Of a DNA stretch of 64,000 nt, positions 9,610 to 19,330 are shown piece by piece. The notes under the pieces are model-generated. The model was given only the letters and a program-made list of their open reading frames with translations. It had not been told where the DNA came from and searched no databases. The stretch is taken from NCBI RefSeq assembly GCF_000969825.1, contig NZ_KQ033919.1:2159088-2223087 (forward strand), in the 5' to 3' direction. This DNA is from Parabacteroides gordonii MS-1 = DSM 23371. GTDB lineage: Bacteria > Bacteroidota > Bacteroidia > Bacteroidales > Tannerellaceae. Both the position numbers and the translations under genes were made by a program. Position 1 is the first letter of the stretch. Every line of letters starts with the position of its first letter.

Positions 9610-9636
9610 GGGGCAAGTGTTACCAGCACTTACCCC
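9610..9636 (+). terminator. Hairpin between FecR and SusC genes
   Basis: Arms ggggcaagtg (9610-9619) and cacttacccc (9627-9636) pair over 10 positions with a single C-A mismatch and a 7-base loop. There is no run of T after it, so it may be an attenuator or mRNA-processing structure rather than a full terminator. It lies in the 120-base gap where SusC expression could be set apart from that of the anti-sigma factor. Confidence 0.45.
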
Positions 9637-9710
9637 GGAGTCAATACCTTTCTTTTATGTATCCACAAAAAATCAAAAACAGTATTAACTTTAAAAGTAC
9701 AAGCAAAGTT

Positions 9711-12700
9711 ATGAAAAAAAACTTATTGCTATTATTCAATTGTGCCTTTTATCTTGAATTAAAGCATATAATTCGTATTATGAAAATCGCAACAATTATC
9801 ACGTTAATCGCAGTCTTCCAAATAAGTGCGACCACTTTGCATTCACAAAATGCCAAAGTAAACATCAGTAAGAGTGATCTGCCGCTCAAAGAGTTCATCC
9901 AGGAGATCGAGAAGCAGACGGACTATTTATTTATGTATAGTGAAAAGGAGATCGACATGCAACAACAAGTGCATGTAAACGCTAAGAACAAGCCTGTATC
10001 AAAAGTGCTTGAGGAGGCTTTGGCCGACAGTGAAATCAAATATAACTTCAACGAAGGATATATTTCACTGAGTAAAGTCAAGAATGTAACCGTCAGTCAA
10101 GAAGGTAGGAAAGTAACCGGTATCGTAAAAGATCCCACAGGCTATCCGGTAATCGGTGCTAATATCATGGTGAAAGGAACCACCAATGGTACTATTACCG
10201 ATATAGACGGAAAGTTTACTCTGGAAGTACCTGCAAATGCTACTTTGTCAATCTCTTATATCGGTTATCTACCACAAGAGATCGCTACAGGTAATCAGTC
10301 AGACTTTTCCATCCTGCTGAAAGAAGATACACAGGCATTGGAAGAAGTAGTAGTTGTCGGTTACGGTCAGCAAAAGAAAGTCAGTATAACCGGTGCTGTC
10401 GGTAATATCAAGAGCGACAACATCAACCGTCTGGCCAATAGTACCACAGCTTCTATGCAGGGTGTATCACCGGGTTTAACGATTCTGGACAAAGGAGGAT
10501 CACCGGGTCGTGCCAGCACTACACTTCGTATCAGAGGTATCACTACTATTAACAACGATAAAAATATTGACCGTAATGAGGCTTTATTGCTGGTAGACGG
10601 TGTTGAACAGCGTATCTCCGATATCAACCCGGACGATATTGAAAGTATCTCTATCCTGAAAGATGCTTCTACGACAGCCATCTACGGTTCGCGTGCAGCT
10701 AACGGAGTTGTGCTCGTAACAACCAAACGTGGAAAAGAAGGTAAGATCAGAATGGATTTCAATACTTACTGGGGGATCCAAAGTGTGACCAACAAACCGG
10801 AGCACATGGAAACAGTCACTTATATGCAGCAGCAGAATTATGCTTTCCAGAATGCCGGACAAGCTCCTCGTTATTCCGACACTTTTATCAAAGAATGGCA
10901 GGCTAATCACAAAAGCGATCCTATCACATACCGTAAAGCCAACCAATGGCAGGATGCAGTTTACAGTTCTGCCCTGCAACAGAATTACAGCCTTACCGTA
11001 AGCGGTGGTAACGAAAAAGCAAGAGGTTTGATGGCGTTGCGTTATTACGATCAGGACGGTGTTGTTCCAAACTATAAATCCGACATCAAAGAAATCCGCG
11101 TAAACACAGACTTTAAACCCTTCGAACGACTGAAGATATCGGCGGATGCCAATTTCAGAAGCAGTTATTCCAAAGCACCTATCGATGCCTACGAATACGA
11201 TAAAAATGGTGGTGGTATTTTCTACTCCATGTATCATGCCACACAGTTCGTTGTTCCGCAATATCCTGACGGCAGCTACGGATTGGGTAACAAAAATGCC
11301 AACCCGCTGATGCTGGCCGAAATGGGCGGAACAGACAAGCAATGGAACAATTTATTCATCGGAAATATTAAGGCTGAATTACAAATTATCGATGGCCTGA
11401 AGTTTACAGCCCAGTATGCACAACGTTACGGCTTCAATAAGACCGTTAAATTCGAAAATGCCTATACGGTAGTGGATCATCAATATCTGGACTGGACAGC
11501 TACGGCAAAAGACGAGCCTTATAATCCGAGCAGCAACCGCCAGCGTACCAGAAATATTTCGCGTAACAGCATGGACGACAAACGGGAAGATACCAACGAA
11601 TATACACTCAACCTGTTGTTGAACTACGAAAAGCAGCTAGGTAAACATAACTTACAGGCTCTGGCCGGTTTCTCGCAGATAAAGAATGAATGGACACACA
11701 ACCAGGCACAACGCTGGGACTTCTATAACAACGATGTTCCTTCCATCAACATGGGTTCCGAAAGCTCTTGGAAAAGCTACGGATACAACAATGAGTTCGC
11801 CCTGCGCTCTTATTTCGGTCGTCTGAACTATAATTACGACAACCGTTACCTGCTCGAAGCGAATCTGCGTTATGACGGTACATCCCGTTTCACCGGAGAT
11901 AATCAATACGGAACATTCCCCTCCTTCTCCGCCGGTTGGCGCATCTCCAACGAAGCATTCTGGAGCGATGAATTGCGTAATATCGTTTCTGACCTGAAAC
12001 TGAGAGCTTCCTGGGGTAAAACCGGTAACCAGACTGCCGATCTATATGCCTTCTACGAAAGTTATACCTCTACCTCTTATAATTTTGGCGGTAACCTGGT
12101 ACAAGGCTATATGCAGAAGGAACTTGCCAACAAAGACCTGAAATGGGAAACAAGTACACAAACCGACGTCGGTATCGATGCTGGCTTCCTTAACAACCGC
12201 CTGACGCTTACAGCCGACTATTATTATAAGAAAACAGACGGTATCCTGGTGAAACTACCGATCTCCGGAACTATCGGCCTCGATGCTCCGGTACAAAATG
12301 CTGCCGTTGTCGACAATAAAGGTTTCGAGTTGGCTCTCGACTGGAAAGATAATATCGGTGATTTCTATTATGGCGTCAACTTCAACATATCCAACAACTG
12401 GAACAAGGTGATCAGCCTGGGTGGTGCAAATCCGACCCTCGACGGAGGAACAGCCGACGTTATAACAACTGTCCGGGAAGGTTATCCGATCAACTCTTAC
12501 TGGGGTTACCAGACAGACGGATTCCTGACACAGGAAGATCTCGATAGTAATTATCCTGTTTACGATAGTAGAATGACATTGGGTGATGTTAAATACGTAG
12601 ACCGCAACAAGGATGGCAAGATTGATGCAGAAGATATGACCGTGATCGGTAACGAGTTCCCGCGCTACCCGTTCGCCTTCTCTGCCAACTTTGCTTATAA

Positions 12701-13133
12701 AGGTTTCGACTTCTCCTTCATGTTCCAGGGAGTGATGGATGCCCAGACCCGCGTATCAGGAGCATTGGCTGAAGGTGGTAACTTCGAAGGCTTCACCCTC
12801 GATATATTCAAGGATTACTGGACACCGGAGAATACGAATGCTCGTTTCCCCCGTCCACGTAAGAGTGTGGATTACAACTCTATGATGTCTGACTTCTGGG
12901 TAATAGATGCCGGTTACATCCGTCTGAAAAATGTACAGTTAGGCTATACGCTCCCGAAGACATTGAGCCAGAAAGCTTACCTCGACAAAGCACGTATTTA
13001 CCTGGCCGGAAGCAATCTGCTGACGTTCTCGCCGCTCAAGGAATGGGGACTGGACCCGGAATTCGTATCAGGACGTTTTCTGTATTATCCTCAGACTTCG
13101 GTATATACAATCGGAGTTAACTTGACATTCTAA
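9711..13133 (+). CDS. SusC/RagA TonB-dependent outer-membrane transporter with STN domain
   Basis: A protein of about 1140 residues importing oligosaccharides with its SusD partner. I choose the ATG at 9711 (MKKNLLLL). Upstream codons extend the frame to 9657, and a further ATG at 9780 (MKIATIITLIAVF) precedes the hydrophobic signal core; extended leaders of this kind are common in STN-type SusC proteins. Domains in order: STN secretin-like signalling domain, carboxypeptidase-like beta domain (VTGIVKDPTGYPVIGAN), TonB box (EEVVVVGYG), plug (SILKDASTTAIYGSRAANG), and barrel ending in YTIGVNLTF. The STN domain couples it to the FecR gene just upstream. The context suggests a host-glycan substrate. 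Confidence 0.93.
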   Translation: MKKNLLLLFNCAFYLELKHIIRIMKIATIITLIAVFQISATTLHSQNAKVNISKSDLPLKEFIQEIEKQTDYLFMYSEKEIDMQQQVHVNAKNKPVSKVLEEALADSEIKYNFNEGYISLSKVKNVTVSQEGRKVTGIVKDPTGYPVIGANIMVKGTTNGTITDIDGKFTLEVPANATLSISYIGYLPQEIATGNQSDFSILLKEDTQALEEVVVVGYGQQKKVSITGAVGNIKSDNINRLANSTTASMQGVSPGLTILDKGGSPGRASTTLRIRGITTINNDKNIDRNEALLLVDGVEQRISDINPDDIESISILKDASTTAIYGSRAANGVVLVTTKRGKEGKIRMDFNTYWGIQSVTNKPEHMETVTYMQQQNYAFQNAGQAPRYSDTFIKEWQANHKSDPITYRKANQWQDAVYSSALQQNYSLTVSGGNEKARGLMALRYYDQDGVVPNYKSDIKEIRVNTDFKPFERLKISADANFRSSYSKAPIDAYEYDKNGGGIFYSMYHATQFVVPQYPDGSYGLGNKNANPLMLAEMGGTDKQWNNLFIGNIKAELQIIDGLKFTAQYAQRYGFNKTVKFENAYTVVDHQYLDWTATAKDEPYNPSSNRQRTRNISRNSMDDKREDTNEYTLNLLLNYEKQLGKHNLQALAGFSQIKNEWTHNQAQRWDFYNNDVPSINMGSESSWKSYGYNNEFALRSYFGRLNYNYDNRYLLEANLRYDGTSRFTGDNQYGTFPSFSAGWRISNEAFWSDELRNIVSDLKLRASWGKTGNQTADLYAFYESYTSTSYNFGGNLVQGYMQKELANKDLKWETSTQTDVGIDAGFLNNRLTLTADYYYKKTDGILVKLPISGTIGLDAPVQNAAVVDNKGFELALDWKDNIGDFYYGVNFNISNNWNKVISLGGANPTLDGGTADVITTVREGYPINSYWGYQTDGFLTQEDLDSNYPVYDSRMTLGDVKYVDRNKDGKIDAEDMTVIGNEFPRYPFAFSANFAYKGFDFSFMFQGVMDAQTRVSGALAEGGNFEGFTLDIFKDYWTPENTNARFPRPRKSVDYNSMMSDFWVIDAGYIRLKNVQLGYTLPKTLSQKAYLDKARIYLAGSNLLTFSPLKEWGLDPEFVSGRFLYYPQTSVYTIGVNLTF

Positions 13134-13162
13134 ATACTATTAATATTGAAATATAATTCATT

Positions 13163-14773
13163 ATGAAGAAGATTTTTATATATCTAGCCTTACCATGTAT
13201 CGTATTCGGATGCGACGTACTCGATACGATACCGACCGACCGTATTTCTTCTGAAATATTCTGGAAAACCGACAAGGATGCCGAATATGCATCTAACGCC
13301 ATCTATCGTTTCCTGGAAGACCACGGTACTTTACTGAGCCGTGACGAGATGTCGGATATTGCACGTGCCACTTTCGAAACCTCAGACGAAACAAAGATAG
13401 AAGCCAGTATCGCAGACCCGCAAACCAACCTTTTCCAGAATACCTGGAATGATCTGTACAAAGGTATCCGCCGTTGTAACGACTATATGGCCAACGTCGA
13501 CAAGATAACTCCTGAAAACGAATCCAAAGTAAATACCTATACGGCTGAAGTTCGTACCCTACGTTGCTATTTCTACTCCCGTCTGGTAGCTTATTTTGGT
13601 GATCTTCCCCTGATTACTACACCGATCGGCATCAGTGAGTCGAAAGAACTGACACGGACTCCTGTCTCTGAAATATACGATTTCATCTATAAGGAACTGA
13701 CAGAAGCAGCCAATGATCTGCCGGTAAAAGCCAGCGAAACAGGCCGTGTAACCAAAGGGGCGGCTCTCGGTATACTGGCACGCACCATGTTGTTTGCTGC
13801 AGGCAATGTAACGGGTACGGACAACCAGGCTACATTATACTATCAACGGGCTAAAGAAGCCGCTGATGCAGTAATCGCCTCCGGAACTTATTCATTACTG
13901 CCTACTTATAAAGAATTATTTACGTACGAGAATGAAAACAATCAGGAGGTTATTTTCGACAAACAATTCATGAAGGATGTATACTCCAACTCGGTTATGA
14001 ATAATTTCGGAGCCGTATCATTAGGTAACAACGGTTCAATGATGTCGCCTACTGCCGTACTTGTCGATGAATATGAAACGACTAACGGGAAGAAGATCAC
14101 GGAAGACAGTTCTTACGATCCTACGAATCCTTACGAAGGTCGTGACCCGCGCCTCAGTTACACACTGTATGTACCGGGCGACGAACTGCCTAACGGAACG
14201 ATATACGATTCCCGTCCGGGATGGAGTACTACAGGCGATGTGATCGGAGCCAGTTACCAGGTTTCCAAGACCGGATTACTTCCGAAGAAATATATCAATG
14301 CGGAAGATATCGGCCAGAGTAACCGAACCAACTGTGGTATCAACCTGATCATCATGCGTTATGCGGAAATCCTGCTGACTGCAGCTGAAGCCCGTATCGA
14401 ACTGAACACAGAAACGGATCTGGCCTTGCAATATATCAACCAGGTTCGCCAGCGTCCGGATGTAAACATGCCGGTATTATCAGGTATCACCTCGCAGGCT
14501 GCCCTACGCGAAGTCGTACGGCATGAAAGAACAGTTGAACTTGCATTGGAAGGACACCGTTTCTTTGACATCCGTCGCTGGAAAATTGCTGAAGATGTAT
14601 GCAATATGGATCAGATCGAAGGTATGCGTTATGTAGATAAAGAAACAGGAAAACTTGTAACGGTTACCACCGACTATAAGAAGAAGTTCACATCCAGAGA
14701 TTATCTGTGGCCTGTTCCATACAACGAAAGACAATTAAATAATAATCTAACCCAAAATAATGGCTGGAATTGA
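13163..14773 (+). CDS. SusD/RagB-type surface glycan-binding lipoprotein
   Basis: A 536-residue lipoprotein that forms the lid of the SusC channel. The signal peptide ends in FGC (Cys17). The N-terminal SusD region carries NDLYKGIRRCNDYM and AEVRTLRCYFYSRLVAYFGDLPL, the TPR-like core of the family, and the C-terminal RagB region has RHERTVELALEGHRFFDIRRW and the typical ending around LWPVPYNERQLN. It lies 29 bases after its SusC partner and is followed by a sulfatase gene, pointing to a sulfated glycan ligand. Confidence 0.94.
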   Translation: MKKIFIYLALPCIVFGCDVLDTIPTDRISSEIFWKTDKDAEYASNAIYRFLEDHGTLLSRDEMSDIARATFETSDETKIEASIADPQTNLFQNTWNDLYKGIRRCNDYMANVDKITPENESKVNTYTAEVRTLRCYFYSRLVAYFGDLPLITTPIGISESKELTRTPVSEIYDFIYKELTEAANDLPVKASETGRVTKGAALGILARTMLFAAGNVTGTDNQATLYYQRAKEAADAVIASGTYSLLPTYKELFTYENENNQEVIFDKQFMKDVYSNSVMNNFGAVSLGNNGSMMSPTAVLVDEYETTNGKKITEDSSYDPTNPYEGRDPRLSYTLYVPGDELPNGTIYDSRPGWSTTGDVIGASYQVSKTGLLPKKYINAEDIGQSNRTNCGINLIIMRYAEILLTAAEARIELNTETDLALQYINQVRQRPDVNMPVLSGITSQAALREVVRHERTVELALEGHRFFDIRRWKIAEDVCNMDQIEGMRYVDKETGKLVTVTTDYKKKFTSRDYLWPVPYNERQLNNNLTQNNGWN

Positions 14774-14775
14774 TC

Positions 14776-16452
14776 ATGAAAACAGTTGTATTTAAAACAT
14801 TACCCATTGCAGCGTTCGCCTTTTCGGCCAGCGCGTGCAATGCACAGGAAAATAACAAAGAAAGTAAACCCAATATCCTGGTGATCCTGGCGGATGATAT
14901 GGGATTCTCCGACCTTGGGTGTTATGGTGGAGAGATCCATACCCCCAACCTGGATAAGCTGGCAGCAGAAGGGCTTCGCTTCACCCATTTTTATAATACA
15001 AGCCGGAGCTGTCCGACCCGTGCATCGTTGTTGACAGGGCTTTACCAGCATCAGGCAGGTATCGGACGTATGACCTTCGACGATAATCAGCCGGGTTATC
15101 GCGGTACGATGACACACAACGGAGTTACCATCGCCGAAGCTCTGAAGGAAAACGGTTACCAGACAGCCTGGGTCGGTAAATGGCATATTGCGGAAACACC
15201 TTTGCGTCCCGATCAGCGTCAGTGGCTGGCACACCAGGTGCAGCACGATGAATTTGCACCCAAAGATAACTATCCGATCAACCGTGGTTTCCAGGATTGT
15301 TACGGTACGATCTACGGAGTGGTGGATTATTTCGACCCGTTCAGCCTGATCAGTGGAGATAAGCCGGTGAATTCTGTTCCGGATGATTATTACAGTACGA
15401 TCGCACTGGCCGATACGGCAGTTGCCTACGTGAATAAATATGCGGAAACCGATAAGCCTTTCTTTATGTACCTGGCTTTCCACTGTCCGCACTGGCCGTT
15501 GCATGCATTGCCTGAAGATATAGAAAAATATAAGGATACCTATAAAGACGGCTGGCAGGCTATCCGCGAAGCCCGTTACCAGCGGATGAAAGAGATGAAA
15601 CTGTTCGGTGATGCCGACAATTTCCTATCTCCCCGCCAGTTTACCGACTCCTGGGAAGAAAACCCGACCAAAGAATGGGATGCCCGTGCGATGGCAGTCC
15701 ATGCAGCGATGGTTGACCGTATGGATCAGGAGATCGGCCGTGTGATAGAGACGCTCCGCAAGAACGGTCAGCTGGATAATACCCTGATCCTCTTTATGTC
15801 GGACAACGGTTGTAGTAACGAGGACTGTCAGAATTATTCGGAAGGGGAAAACGACCGTCCGGCAGAAACACGCGATGGCCGTAAGATTGTTTATCCGAAA
15901 GAGAAAGAGGTAATGCCCGGCCCGGAAACGAGTTATGCTTCAGTCGGAGCAAGATGGGCGAATGCCGCCAATACCCCATTCCGTTTCTGGAAAGCGAAAT
16001 CGTATGAAGGAGGAATTTGTACCCCGATGATCGCCCACTGGCCGAAAGGGATCAAGCAGCCGAAAGGAAGTGTTAATACGCAAATGGGGCATGTGATGGA
16101 TATCATGGCAACTTGCCTGGATATCTCCGGTACAAAATATCCCACCGAATATAACGGCCATAAGATAATTCCCTTGGCAGGCGAGAGCTTGAACCCTATA
16201 TTTAAAACCGGTACACGTAAAGGGCATGACGAATTATGCTTCGAGCATTTCAACGAGAAAGCCTTGATCGATGCTTCAGGCTGGAAGATCGTCTGGCCGA
16301 ACAGTACGAAAAGCTGGGAACTGTACAACCTGAACGAAGACCGCAGTGAAATGCATAATCTGGCTGACCAGTATCCGGATAAGGTAAAAGATATGGTAGC
16401 ACGGTATCTGGAGTGGGAAAAAGACTATATGGTTGTTCCCCGTCCGCAATAA
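14776..16452 (+). CDS. Sulfatase of S1 family, serine-type active site
   Basis: About 558 residues, releasing sulfate from a glycan. The ATG at 14776 lies 2 bases after the SusD stop; a TTG at 14770 is an in-frame alternative and less likely. A signal peptide ends near SASAC (Cys21), so the enzyme is periplasmic or lipid-anchored. The metal-site start ILADDMGFSDLGC and the signature S78-C-P-T-R with ASLLTG are clear. The nucleophile position is serine, not cysteine, so formylglycine would have to be made by the radical-SAM maturase anSME. The closest family pattern (YxHQAG after the signature) is that of S1_4-like arylsulfatases. Its substrate is probably the glycan bound by the preceding SusC/SusD. 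Confidence 0.92.
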   Translation: MKTVVFKTLPIAAFAFSASACNAQENNKESKPNILVILADDMGFSDLGCYGGEIHTPNLDKLAAEGLRFTHFYNTSRSCPTRASLLTGLYQHQAGIGRMTFDDNQPGYRGTMTHNGVTIAEALKENGYQTAWVGKWHIAETPLRPDQRQWLAHQVQHDEFAPKDNYPINRGFQDCYGTIYGVVDYFDPFSLISGDKPVNSVPDDYYSTIALADTAVAYVNKYAETDKPFFMYLAFHCPHWPLHALPEDIEKYKDTYKDGWQAIREARYQRMKEMKLFGDADNFLSPRQFTDSWEENPTKEWDARAMAVHAAMVDRMDQEIGRVIETLRKNGQLDNTLILFMSDNGCSNEDCQNYSEGENDRPAETRDGRKIVYPKEKEVMPGPETSYASVGARWANAANTPFRFWKAKSYEGGICTPMIAHWPKGIKQPKGSVNTQMGHVMDIMATCLDISGTKYPTEYNGHKIIPLAGESLNPIFKTGTRKGHDELCFEHFNEKALIDASGWKIVWPNSTKSWELYNLNEDRSEMHNLADQYPDKVKDMVARYLEWEKDYMVVPRPQ

Positions 16453-16484
16453 GAATAAAGTAACAAAACCTGAACCTCTGAATG

Positions 16485-16525
16485 AACTGCATTTCGTTTG
16501 TTTGTACAACTTTCGAAGTGCAGTT
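16485..16525 (+). terminator. Hairpin after the sulfatase gene
   Basis: Arms aactgcatttcg (16485-16496) and cgaagtgcagtt (16514-16525) pair over 12 positions, one of them G-U, with a 17-base loop, starting 32 bases after the sulfatase stop. The T-rich run that follows is short. It suggests that transcription of the SusCD-sulfatase unit largely ends here. Confidence 0.5.
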
Positions 16526-16801
16526 TGTGTTTCTAAAAATCACAGAAAAGACATACTTCCCTTACTGTTTTACCAGTAAGCATTTTGAATTATCCGGTAG
16601 AAACATTTATTATCTCCATAAAAGGCCTATTATTACTCTGATAATACCGAATTATGCAAAATTTCCACCTCATTTTATCAACTATAACAAAATTCTGTTC
16701 TTTAATTTTACACAGTCCTTATTTTACTATCTTCATACAGAAGTAATATTAAAGGCAATGGTGGGTTTCCCTGATTATATCCATAAGAAAATTAATAAGT
16801 T
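16526..16801 (+). promoter_or_regulatory. AT-rich intergenic region before the fucosidase gene
   Basis: About 275 bases without a convincing gene. The frame open across it (16482-16805) has no family resemblance and odd composition. The region is AT-rich, as Bacteroidales promoters are, but I cannot point to a good TAnnTTTG box. Together with the hairpin before it, it makes the fucosidase gene a likely separate transcription unit. Confidence 0.35.
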
Positions 16802-19219
16802 ATGAAGAAACAATTTAGAAGCGTAGCATCTGCCATAGGTATTTTTTCTCTCTGTTTTACCGCCTGCTCGGTAAAACACCAGGATGCACCATTAACATTA
16901 TGGTATAACACCCCCGCCGACGCCACCGCCTCCGACAATCCTTATACGGGATACAAAGACGATCCGGAATGGCTGAAGGCTTTACCCCTGGGCAACGGCT
17001 CGTTGGGAGCCATGGTATTCGGGGATGTACACAAGGAACGCATCCAACTGAATGAAGAGACTCTCTGGTCGGGAAGCATGCAGAACTGCGATAACCCGGA
17101 AGCAGCCAAGCATGTGGAGAAGATCAAGCAGCTATTATTCGAAGGCAAATACAAAGAAGCCACAGAGTTGACGAACCGCACGCAAGTCTGTACCGGAAAA
17201 GGTTCTGGACACGGACAAGGCTGCAACGTCCCTTTCGGATGTTACCAAACCATGGGCGACCTATGGATCGACTTCGATAATAAATCACCCTACACCGACT
17301 ACCGAAGGGATTTGAATCTGAACGATGCGACAGCTCGGGTTTCTTACAAGCAAGGAGAAGTCCGTTTCAAACGTGAAATCTTTATCAGCCACCCGGACCA
17401 AGCGATGGTCATGCGGTTATCGGCAGATAAGAAGCAACAACTCTCTTTCACTTGCCGGTTGAACCGCCCGGAACGTTATTCCACCTATGCGGAAAACGAG
17501 CAATTGATCATGGCAGGGGCTCTTTCGGACGGCAAAGAGGGCGACGGACTCCAATACATGACGCGGTTAAAAGCTGTGCCGGTAAATGGTACCGCCACCT
17601 ATTCCGATTCGACACTGACCGTAAAAGGTGCCGACGAGGTATTGCTTTTCCTGACCGCCTCAACGGATTACAAAATGGAATACCCTTCCTACAAAGGGCG
17701 CGATTTCCGTGGTATTACCGAAGCATCCCTGAATAATGCCGTCGGCAAATCATACGACCAGCTTTACAAAGCGCATGTAAAAGAATATGCCGATTATTTT
17801 CAAAGAGCCGACCTGTTGCTGACCGATGCCCCCGACACGATCCCGACCGACGTAAAGGTACAGAACGCCCGAAAAGGGACGATAGACCCTCACTTGTACG
17901 AACAGATGTTCCAATACGGCCGTTATCTCTTGATTGCGTCGTCACGACCGGGAACTATGCCCGCCAACCTGCAAGGCATCTGGGCGAACAAGCTGCAGAC
18001 GGCCTGGAACGGCGACTATCATACCGATGTCAATATCGAAATGAATTACTGGCCTGCCGAAGTAACCAACTTGTCGGAAATGCATCTGCCAATGTTCGAC
18101 CTGATTGCATCGTTGGTTGAACCGGGAACGAAAACAGCACAAATCCAATACAATAAGAAAGGATGGGTAGTACACCCTATCACGAATGTATGGGGATATA
18201 CTTCGCCGGGCGAAGCAGCTTCCTGGGGCATGCATACCGGTGCTCCGGCATGGATTTGCCAACATATCGGCGAGCATTACCGGTTTACGGGCGATAAGGA
18301 CTTTTTACGTAAGACCTATCCGGTCTTAAAAGGGGCGGTTGAGTTTTACATGGACTGGTTGACCGAGCACCCGACAACCAAAGAGTTGGTTTCCGGCCCC
18401 GCTGTTTCTCCGGAAAATACCTTTGTCGCTCCCGACGGCAGCCATAGCCAAATCAGCATGGGACCTGCTCACGACCAGCAAACCATCTGGCAGCTATTTG
18501 ATGACTTCGCGATGATCTCCAACGAATTATCCATCGATGACGACTTTACCCGTCAGGTCGTAGATGCCCAAAAACGTTTGGCAGGTACGAAAATTGGTTC
18601 CGACGGACGTATCATGGAATGGACGGATGAATTCCCGGAGGTAGAACCCGGTCACCGTCATATCTCCCATCTGTTCGCTATCCATCCGGGATCGCAGATC
18701 AATATGCTGCAAACTCCCGACTTGGTCGAGGTAGCCAACCAATCGCTGGATTACCGCATTCAGCATCGCAGAGGGTATGTCGGTTGGAGTTCCGCCTGGG
18801 CAATCAGCCAGTACGCCCGCTTGCATCAGGCCGAAAAAGCAAAAGAAAATCTGGATGATGTCATCGGGAAATGCATCAACCCGAACCTCTTCACGATATG
18901 CCCGCCTTTCCAGATCGATGCCAACTTCGGAACCACAGCCGGTATAGCCGAAATGCTGTTGCAGAGTCATGTGTACGATCAGGGAGGTTATATCATTCAA
19001 TTACTTCCCTCCCTTCCTGCCGATTGGAAAAAAGGAGAGTTCTCCGGCTTAAAAGCCCGTGGTGGATTTGAAGTGGCTGTGAAATGGGAAAACGGACAAA
19101 TTGTAGACGCTTCCGTTAAATCGTTACAAGGGAATAAATTCCGTATCTGGTACAACGGTAATTATTTGCAGGCAGATGATTTAAAAGAAGGAGAAACTTG
19201 GAAATGGAATAAACAATAG
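16802..19219 (+). CDS. GH95 alpha-L-fucosidase
   Basis: An 805-residue glycoside hydrolase with the full GH95 architecture. The N-terminal beta domain contains ALPLGNGSLGAMVFGDV and QLNEETLWSG. It is followed by a linker, an (alpha/alpha)6 catalytic barrel, and a C-terminal beta domain. Conserved active-site segments of inverting alpha-1,2-fucosidases are present: NIEMNYWPAE from N411, SPEN with E538, and FQIDANFG near residue 704. A signal peptide ending FTAC (Cys22) suggests a lipoprotein. It would remove terminal fucose from host glycans such as H-type mucin chains, fitting the sulfatase and galactosidase nearby. Some GH95 members act on L-galactose or galactose, so the exact sugar is inferred. 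Confidence 0.92.
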   Translation: MKKQFRSVASAIGIFSLCFTACSVKHQDAPLTLWYNTPADATASDNPYTGYKDDPEWLKALPLGNGSLGAMVFGDVHKERIQLNEETLWSGSMQNCDNPEAAKHVEKIKQLLFEGKYKEATELTNRTQVCTGKGSGHGQGCNVPFGCYQTMGDLWIDFDNKSPYTDYRRDLNLNDATARVSYKQGEVRFKREIFISHPDQAMVMRLSADKKQQLSFTCRLNRPERYSTYAENEQLIMAGALSDGKEGDGLQYMTRLKAVPVNGTATYSDSTLTVKGADEVLLFLTASTDYKMEYPSYKGRDFRGITEASLNNAVGKSYDQLYKAHVKEYADYFQRADLLLTDAPDTIPTDVKVQNARKGTIDPHLYEQMFQYGRYLLIASSRPGTMPANLQGIWANKLQTAWNGDYHTDVNIEMNYWPAEVTNLSEMHLPMFDLIASLVEPGTKTAQIQYNKKGWVVHPITNVWGYTSPGEAASWGMHTGAPAWICQHIGEHYRFTGDKDFLRKTYPVLKGAVEFYMDWLTEHPTTKELVSGPAVSPENTFVAPDGSHSQISMGPAHDQQTIWQLFDDFAMISNELSIDDDFTRQVVDAQKRLAGTKIGSDGRIMEWTDEFPEVEPGHRHISHLFAIHPGSQINMLQTPDLVEVANQSLDYRIQHRRGYVGWSSAWAISQYARLHQAEKAKENLDDVIGKCINPNLFTICPPFQIDANFGTTAGIAEMLLQSHVYDQGGYIIQLLPSLPADWKKGEFSGLKARGGFEVAVKWENGQIVDASVKSLQGNKFRIWYNGNYLQADDLKEGETWKWNKQ

Positions 19220-19228
19220 ATAAAAAAG

Positions 19229-19242
19229 CGCAAAGGTTTGCG
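19229..19242 (+). terminator. Weak hairpin after the fucosidase gene
   Basis: CGCAAAGGTTTGCG can fold with a 5-bp stem and a tetraloop, and TACATTTTT follows. It lies 10 bases after the GH95 stop. Weak on its own; position is the main support. Confidence 0.35.
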
Positions 19243-19287
19243 TACATTTTTCATTAAGGAAGTGAAGTTATGAACAATATATTCCAC

Positions 19288-19295
19288 TACCTTTG
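19288..19295 (+). promoter_or_regulatory. Candidate -7 box for the phosphodiesterase/GH2 unit
   Basis: TACCTTTG matches the Bacteroidales primary-sigma -7 consensus TAnnTTTG and lies 35 bases before the ATG at 19331, leaving a leader of about 30 bases. I see no good -33 TTTG at the usual distance. Confidence 0.4.
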
Positions 19296-19330
19296 ATAGC
19301 AAATCTTCTTACTTATACTCACGACATAAT

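Noticed and set aside
9657-9710. Earlier start for the SusC gene
   Set aside because: The extra 18 residues are polar and unlike the leader; the ATG at 9711 gives a common leader form. Not fully excluded.
10584-11342. 252-codon open frame opposite the SusC gene
   Set aside because: Antisense shadow of a strong coding frame, with no family resemblance; similar shadows occur opposite most large genes here.
16482-16805. 107-codon open frame before the fucosidase gene
   Set aside because: Lies in AT-rich intergenic DNA over a hairpin, has no signal, domain or family pattern, and ends at the fucosidase start.
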